Positions 59,801 through 64,000 of a DNA stretch of 64,000 nucleotides are shown here, one piece after another; position 1 is the first letter of the stretch, and each line of letters begins with the position of its first letter. A program made the position numbers and the translations under genes. Below the pieces are notes generated by a model. That model was not told the DNA's origin. It ran no database searches and saw only the letters and a list, made by a program, of their open reading frames with translations. This DNA is from CAYSPG01 sp964432885 (GTDB lineage: Bacteria; Bacteroidota; Bacteroidia; AKYH767-A; OLB10): assembly GCA_964432885.1 (NCBI GenBank), contig CAYSPG010000014.1, positions 20,019 through 84,018 on the forward strand, read 5' to 3'.

Positions 59801-62714
59801 ACGTGTTGTAACAAGCTTGTGCATCTGTAATTTTTACGGTGTAGGTTCCTGTTGCGGTGGCTACATACGATGATGCTGTTGCACCGCTTATTGCAATTCC
59901 TCCTAAAGCCCAAACATAAGTATAGCCTGCTCCTGTGGCAGCTTGCAATGTTGCGGTTTGTCCGCTGCACAAAATAGTTGGATTGGCGCATGTAATTACC
60001 GGAGTAAATGGAAGTGTGAGCGTTACCACTTGATCGGCAGAATAAACGTTTGAGCAGGCTCCGTTTGTTACCCCCACTTTATATGTTCCGGCAAGTAATG
60101 CTGTATAACCGGTTGAGGTTGCCCCCACAATTGTGGTATTATTTCTGTACCACTGATACACTGCGCCTACTGTTGGAGTAACATTAAATGTAACACTTTG
60201 CCCCTGGCAAAATGTAAGCGGGCCTGTTGCAGAAACTGAAGTTGATGGTGCTTGTGAAACTGTTATATATAATGAATCAACATAGTTTGCTGTATCGCAT
60301 GAGTTTGCAATAACACAACTGTACCAACCTGTTTGTGTTGGTTGTATAGAGGGGATATTGCTATTTGGAATATTAACACCATTTACTTTCCATTGGTAAT
60401 AATTCCATGGTGGGATGTAAGGAAGAGGTGATATCCACGAAAAATTATTATTGGTAACCCTAAGATAGGGAGGCGTAGCGGATGAGCAAAAATAAACTGC
60501 CCCATCAGATATTATTGAATGAGGAGAATTAATATCCCGTACTCCAAATATGGTTGATTGTGTTGTTCCACATCCATTATCCAGTTCTATATAATAATAC
60601 CCTGAACCTGGACTATAAAAATTTCCAGTTGCCTGACTAAAAACCTGAAAATTATTTGTGTACTCATACATGGTGTATGTTCCGGCATTTAATGGATAGG
60701 CAAAAATCATTTCTGAAAAACTATTGCAAACATCCAAAGGAGAGCCGCTTGCAATACCACCATACATGGCTATTACCTGCGGAGTTGCTCCGGCTGTAGC
60801 AGCTAATGTATTGCTTGCTTGTATGCCACATACTGGGCTTGTTACATTACATGCATAGTTGCCTGTGGCTGTTGCCACAAATGTATTGGTGGTGGCACCT
60901 GAAATGTTGGATCCATTCAAAGTCCATTGATAAGCTGTTGCGGTACTGTCGCCAAAGGCTTTGAGTGTTACATTGTTTCCGTTGCAAAATTCAAGCGGCC
61001 CTTGTGCAACTATGCTGGGTTTACCATCTATTACCACGCTATTATTACTAAGATAATTTCCGCATTGGGCGGTAATAATGCTGCACGTATACACACCTGC
61101 GCCAGTAGCCACATAGGTTGCAGAGGTAGCTCCATGTATTTCGAAGTTATTGTTAAACCATTGATAAGAAGCAGCACCAACATACGGTGCATTTAATGTT
61201 ATGCTTCCGCTGCATAAATTTTGATTACCGCTATATGTGATGTAACCGGTTCCTGAAACCGTTGGAAAAAGAGAATTAGAAAATGAGGTTCCACAAGCAT
61301 TAGTAACTGCGCAACGATAAGTTCCGCTACCTCCTGCATAGTAATAATAATTATTTGTAACACCATAGGTAGGATTGCCAACTTGTTGCCATTGGTAAGT
61401 ATGACCGGCAACCGAACCACCGGTAATTTGCATTCCTACTGTATTGCAATAGGATGAACCATTGATGTATGAAATTGTTGAAACAGGTGTGGTAGTAAAA
61501 ACAGTAAGATATTGCGTATTGTAAGACAATGCACTGCAACCACTTGTGTTGGTAACAAGCACATTGTACGTTCCCTGCTGGTTGGCTGTGTAAGTGGGTG
61601 CTGTTGCACCTGCAATATTGTTTCCATTTAGTTTCCATTGATAAGTGGGAGTAGTTCCGCCATTGGTAACATTAGAAGTAAATATAGTGCTTCCTCCCAT
61701 GCATATATATAAACTACCCGTGTAGGTAACTCCAATAATTGGATTGGTGCTTGTTAGTGCAATTGCATTGGATGTGTTTCCACACGTTCCATTTAATATC
61801 CGGCAAGTAAATGTTCCGGCTGTAAGCGCAGCATAGCTACTGTTTGTAGCACCAGCAATATCAATTCCGTTTTGCATCCACTGAAATGTTAAGCCTGCAC
61901 CTGCGGTAGCATTTAATGTTATGCCTGCGGCTCCACAAATTACGGTGCCTACACTTGAAGTAATTGTTGCAGTTGTTGTGCACATACATCCTGCTACATA
62001 CGTTGGGTCGCTCGTTTCGGTCGCGCTGGTGGCTCCACGGTTTCCATTGTTGTTTACTGATGTCAAATCATCAATGGTTTGTCCGCTTCCATCGTTCATG
62101 CGCCAGTATCCAATAAGCTGCGATTCGTTTCCATATAAATAAGTGTATCGCCTGTATGTTACCTCACTTGCTAAAACCTGAGTCCAAAAACGCACTTCAT
62201 GTATCACACCTTTAAAGCGAGATGTTGCAGAAGTGGGCTCATCAACACCAATCCAAACATCGTGGGTTGTGTTTACATTTTGATTTAATCCTGACGATCC
62301 GCCATACCAAACACCGTCAATATAAAAACCGTAACTGCCGGATGAATGTCTTCTCACGGCAATGTGATGACATTGACCATCGCGTAAATCATTACCAACA
62401 GAACTGGTGGTTGTTCCGCCTGCGCGGAAAGTTAATTTTCCGGCAGATAAAAAAATTTGAATTCCGGTATTAGGATTGGCAGCTTCGCGATTGCTGAATA
62501 TTGTTGGCTCAGAAAATTGCTGTGATACATCGGCTTTTATCCATGCTTCAATTGTAAAATTTCCGGTGCCTCGGTTGTAATTGGTATTTTGAGGAATGGT
62601 AACACGATCATCCACTCCATCAAAACTTAAACCAAGGGCGGCTTGTGCGTTTGTGTTTTCGGCTGTTGCTATAAATAAAACAGCAACAATAATATTTTGA
62701 AAATATTTTTTCAT
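56874..62714 (-). CDS. Giant LamG plus about 20 Ig-like repeats, T9SS-exported
   Basis: 1946 residues. Signal peptide NIIVAVLFIATAENTNAQA, then a LamG/concanavalin-like domain (LSFDGVDDRVTIPQ, NFTIEAWIKADV, VIHEVRFW) to about residue 245. Then come about 20 Ig-like repeats of roughly 78 residues, each with a YQW core, a GATSSTYTA strand and a G-x-Y-x-C-x-V end, with a Cys pair per domain. The last 85 residues (LKVIPNPFTDGFEVSG...LPGVYFLQVTTPKEKK) are a T9SS sorting domain that has two heptamer-array inserts. It is likely a surface adhesin or extracellular-matrix protein. It may also be prone to recombination between its repeats. Confidence 0.92.
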   Translation of the reverse strand: MKKYFQNIIVAVLFIATAENTNAQAALGLSFDGVDDRVTIPQNTNYNRGTGNFTIEAWIKADVSQQFSEPTIFSNREAANPNTGIQIFLSAGKLTFRAGGTTTSSVGNDLRDGQCHHIAVRRHSSGSYGFYIDGVWYGGSSGLNQNVNTTHDVWIGVDEPTSATSRFKGVIHEVRFWTQVLASEVTYRRYTYLYGNESQLIGYWRMNDGSGQTIDDLTSVNNNGNRGATSATETSDPTYVAGCMCTTTATITSSVGTVICGAAGITLNATAGAGLTFQWMQNGIDIAGATNSSYAALTAGTFTCRILNGTCGNTSNAIALTSTNPIIGVTYTGSLYICMGGSTIFTSNVTNGGTTPTYQWKLNGNNIAGATAPTYTANQQGTYNVLVTNTSGCSALSYNTQYLTVFTTTPVSTISYINGSSYCNTVGMQITGGSVAGHTYQWQQVGNPTYGVTNNYYYYAGGSGTYRCAVTNACGTSFSNSLFPTVSGTGYITYSGNQNLCSGSITLNAPYVGAASYQWFNNNFEIHGATSATYVATGAGVYTCSIITAQCGNYLSNNSVVIDGKPSIVAQGPLEFCNGNNVTLKAFGDSTATAYQWTLNGSNISGATTNTFVATATGNYACNVTSPVCGIQASNTLAATAGATPQVIAMYGGIASGSPLDVCNSFSEMIFAYPLNAGTYTMYEYTNNFQVFSQATGNFYSPGSGYYYIELDNGCGTTQSTIFGVRDINSPHSIISDGAVYFCSSATPPYLRVTNNNFSWISPLPYIPPWNYYQWKVNGVNIPNSNIPSIQPTQTGWYSCVIANSCDTANYVDSLYITVSQAPSTSVSATGPLTFCQGQSVTFNVTPTVGAVYQWYRNNTTIVGATSTGYTALLAGTYKVGVTNGACSNVYSADQVVTLTLPFTPVITCANPTILCSGQTATLQAATGAGYTYVWALGGIAISGATASSYVATATGTYTVKITDAQACYNTSAGFVITSGLHSANITSTNGNPVCATTSGSVVMNSNATGSDITAFQWKFNGVAISGATNTVYSQIAAQLSSGNYTVEVTNGCGTFVSAPYTLTVNPLPTTPVISTSGNNYFCNPGSIVLNSTTQAGVTYQWYNTSPISGATSSSYTASTAGSFSVRTTNANGCVGYSATFPVYSAGFSPAITPSNIVGACSTLVYTATPATGVTYQWYRNGSTLTGATSSTYTATSSGTYSCGITKSGCGTTTITATAMILLTQVYSITLNAPVTTLCSGQTAYMAAPSSSYYQYQWKLNGSNISGATQYYYYATAAGSYSCFVTQPCGTTTSNTVVVTVNPAATAAISAGGSTNLCNGASVTLNANTGTGLTYQWTSNGSSISGATSASYTTNVGGTYRCVVTNSGGCSATSNFINIFTGAGATAAITGPTSFCAGSSITLTANTGTGISYQWYKNSVAQSGATSSTYLIGAAGTYYVVETSSCGTATSNSLVVTQINNPNPTMSYTTPTTFCSPGTITFTANTFSGVTYQWQKNSIDIAGATNQTYTATTNGKYRVKQTANGCTKQGQDVQVTTATSVASVIAANGPTSFCTGGSVVLSVSNAIPGYSYQWKNNNVNISGATLSNYTATTAGSYTCYVSANCGNATSNAIAVSTGGIVALVNPSGTVNICNGATVAMSANTGTGYTFQWKKNGTNISGATTQNYNATTAGAYTVAITSLCGNATSVATTVAITALTATASPSSTTICNGSAATFTANTGYNFTYQWYRAGIAIAGATSSTHANSTAGNYTVVITQGGVCSATSNIAALTIISNPNPTVTLSGPTTFCAGQSVTITANTFAGVTYQWIKGSTNITGATNQSYTATTAGQYNVKETANGCTKQMGVPVVVTVNCKIGDEWQETSDGSELKVIPNPFTDGFEVSGLMFVVGDKIQLIDVLGKTVLTNILSTTTSNIKLQTSNLLPGVYFLQVTTPKEKKVVKVVKQ
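56949..57076. repeat. Two 7-bp arrays within the T9SS sorting domain
   Basis: Plus-strand 56949-56983 (GTTTGACGTTTGTAGTTTG...) and 57046-57076 (ACCACAAACATCAAACCAC...), in opposite orientation. The second is translated GLMFVV in the giant protein and the first as NIKLQTSNL. The two are 60 bp apart and could pair as a hairpin. Confidence 0.7.
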
Positions 62715-62740
62715 AGCGGAAGTTAATTAGGGTTCGTTTT

Positions 62741-62748
62741 CAAAAATA
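62741..62748 (-). promoter_or_regulatory. TAnnTTTG -7 promoter box for the giant surface protein
   Basis: TATTTTTG on the minus strand, 26 nt before the ATG at 62714. Confidence 0.45.
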
Positions 62749-62836
62749 TAATAAGATTCCTAAAAAAGAAGCCTTTTTGTTTTTTTTCTAAAAAATTTTT
62801 TAGTTTTACACTCGAACCTTTAATTAAAATATAACC

Positions 62837-64000
62837 ATGCTTAAAATTTACAAGTGCCTTTGGGCAACAGCAATTTTTATTTTTACACAAAATGCCATGC
62901 AGGCTCAATGTAATGCTGGAACAGCATCCGCATCATTAGACAGTATTTGTGATTTTGGAACCACCACCCTAATGCTTACCGGCTACACAGGAAGCATTCA
63001 ATGGCAAAGTTTTAACGGGACAAATTGGGTAAATGAAACCGGTACCGGATCAACAACCGATAATTACACCGCAACTGTGCCAGTTACAACAAGTTTTCGT
63101 GCCTTTGTAACCGGTACAGGTTGTCAGGACAGTTCAAACATTATTTTAATTACAACTGGAACAATACCCCAGCCAACTGGAGTTGGCGCATCTCGCTGTG
63201 GATATGGGCAAATAAACCTTACTGGTAGTGGAACAGGAACTGTAAAATGGTATACTAATGCAACTGGTGGCGCACCATTGGCCACAGGCTCTCCTTTTAC
63301 TCCAACAGTTTCTTCAACCACAACATTTTATTTAGAAAACAACTTAGGTGGGGGTGCCGGAGGTGCTAGTCCATTACAAATTATGGAACTTGATTTAGGT
63401 AACACTGACTATTTAGAATTGCAAAATGTATCTGCACAACCTGTTGATGTTACAGGATGGAAAGTAGCCATTAACAATAGTTATACCGACATTAATATGG
63501 TAAATGCAAATGTTCAGGTATTAAACGGCATTATGCAGCCTGGTGATATAATTACTTTTACGGATAATGCTGCTGGTCCAAACTATTGGGGAAGCAACAT
63601 ACTTTGGAATCCGGGTGCTTTTCCAACCTTTACCGGATGGGTAATGGTATTGGATACAGCAAGCACGCTACGTGACTTTATTGCGCTTAACTGGCCAGCA
63701 GCAAATATTGTAGGTATGAATCCGATTGTTACCGGAATTCCAATTACCGTTGGTACTCAGTGGACAGGTGATGGTGTAGATATTACAACCGTAGCTGCTG
63801 GCTCAGGAGTTTCTCGTCAGGGAAATCAGGATAACAGTGTTAATACCGATTTTGCTATTATTCCATTAAGCATAGGAACAACAAATTCCGGGGCTACTCT
63901 TCCATTTTCGGGTTTTGGGTGTTCGAGTACACGCATACCTGTAACAGCCACCGTAACTGCTGCCGACCCCGTAACCATTAATGCCAGCGCCACAGCCTTG
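62837..64000 (+). CDS. Secreted Ig-like / lamin-tail domain protein, 3' end outside window
   Basis: 388 codons visible from ATG 62837. Signal peptide CLWATAIFIFTQNAMQAQ, then a Cys-rich Ig-like domain (QCNAGTASASLDSICDFGTT, TGSIQWQSFNGTNWVNETGT) and a second (TGTVKWYTNATGGAPLATG). Residues about 180-310 look like a lamin-tail domain (DYLELQNVSAQPVDVTGWKV, NGIMQPGDIITFTDNA, FIALNWPA), found in Bacteroidota surface proteins. The visible end enters another beta-domain. It is divergent from the giant Ig-repeat gene and probably also T9SS-exported, but its C-terminus is not visible. Confidence 0.85.
   Translation, partial: MLKIYKCLWATAIFIFTQNAMQAQCNAGTASASLDSICDFGTTTLMLTGYTGSIQWQSFNGTNWVNETGTGSTTDNYTATVPVTTSFRAFVTGTGCQDSSNIILITTGTIPQPTGVGASRCGYGQINLTGSGTGTVKWYTNATGGAPLATGSPFTPTVSSTTTFYLENNLGGGAGGASPLQIMELDLGNTDYLELQNVSAQPVDVTGWKVAINNSYTDINMVNANVQVLNGIMQPGDIITFTDNAAGPNYWGSNILWNPGAFPTFTGWVMVLDTASTLRDFIALNWPAANIVGMNPIVTGIPITVGTQWTGDGVDITTVAAGSGVSRQGNQDNSVNTDFAIIPLSIGTTNSGATLPFSGFGCSSTRIPVTATVTAADPVTINASATAL

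Overview
The window is a chromosomal segment from a low-GC Gram-negative bacterium of the phylum Bacteroidota, most like the Chitinophagales/Sphingobacteriales side of the phylum. The evidence is: several secreted proteins with type IX secretion (T9SS) C-terminal sorting domains; -7 promoter boxes of the Bacteroidota form TAnnTTTG; almost no Shine-Dalgarno sequences; a TIGR03991-type alternative GlmU; type B ribosomal protein L31; the futalosine-pathway enzyme MqnD; HldD for lipopolysaccharide heptose; and many lipoproteins and predicted outer-membrane barrels. No insertion sequence, prophage, CRISPR array or rRNA was seen. One tRNA, tRNA-Lys(UUU), is present.

Layout. 1-12.3 kb: housekeeping genes (partial D-Ala-D-Ala ligase, mnmE, a GNAT acetyltransferase, DUF423, recN, ribBA, lon, GlmU-like, rpmE2). 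12.5-18.2 kb: a beta-helix lipoprotein, a LuxC-type acyl-CoA reductase divergent from a 2[4Fe-4S] ferredoxin, a four-helix-bundle protein and serC, with many 7-bp tandem arrays. 18.2-19.4 kb: two decayed genes, one with a nine-base poly-C run at the frameshift. 19.8-21.4 kb: an operon of two lipoproteins with unusual heme-like motifs and a DUF5777 barrel. 21.7-25.7 kb: the most interesting locus, a four-gene cluster with a Cys/Thr-rich repeat peptide, an APH-fold kinase, a HopA1-like protein and a LanC-like cyclase. It looks like a class V-like lanthipeptide pathway with three separate enzymes. 25.7-31.6 kb: a TPR histidine kinase-like protein without an ATPase domain, mqnD, hldD, GtrA, MerR, a barrel protein and tRNA-Lys. 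31.7-37.9 kb: a peroxiredoxin, a T9SS repeat protein, then an operon of an FAD desaturase-like enzyme, a seven-helix membrane protein resembling PaxB/Pyr4-type terpene cyclases, and a sensor kinase. 37.9-46.7 kb: AIM24, SnoaL-like and PadR-PspC genes, a lipoprotein MsrB, a T9SS protein and a purple-acid-phosphatase-like T9SS enzyme. 47-56.9 kb: gyrA, a TPR protein, uvrB, a 2-oxoacid dehydrogenase E2, a PD40/TPR protein and a DnaQ-like exonuclease. 56.9-64 kb: a 1946-residue LamG/Ig-repeat T9SS adhesin-like protein and the start of another secreted protein.

Three genome-scale signals cut across the genes. First, short tandem arrays of 7-bp (once 8-bp) units, CAAACnn on one strand, lie between genes and also inside three coding regions, where 21 bp encodes a 7-residue repeat. 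Second, TAnnTTTG boxes end exactly 4-5 nt before the start codon of five genes (mnmE, the beta-helix lipoprotein, mqnD, msrB, uvrB), which predicts leaderless mRNAs. Third, several palindromic interspersed elements sit between genes.
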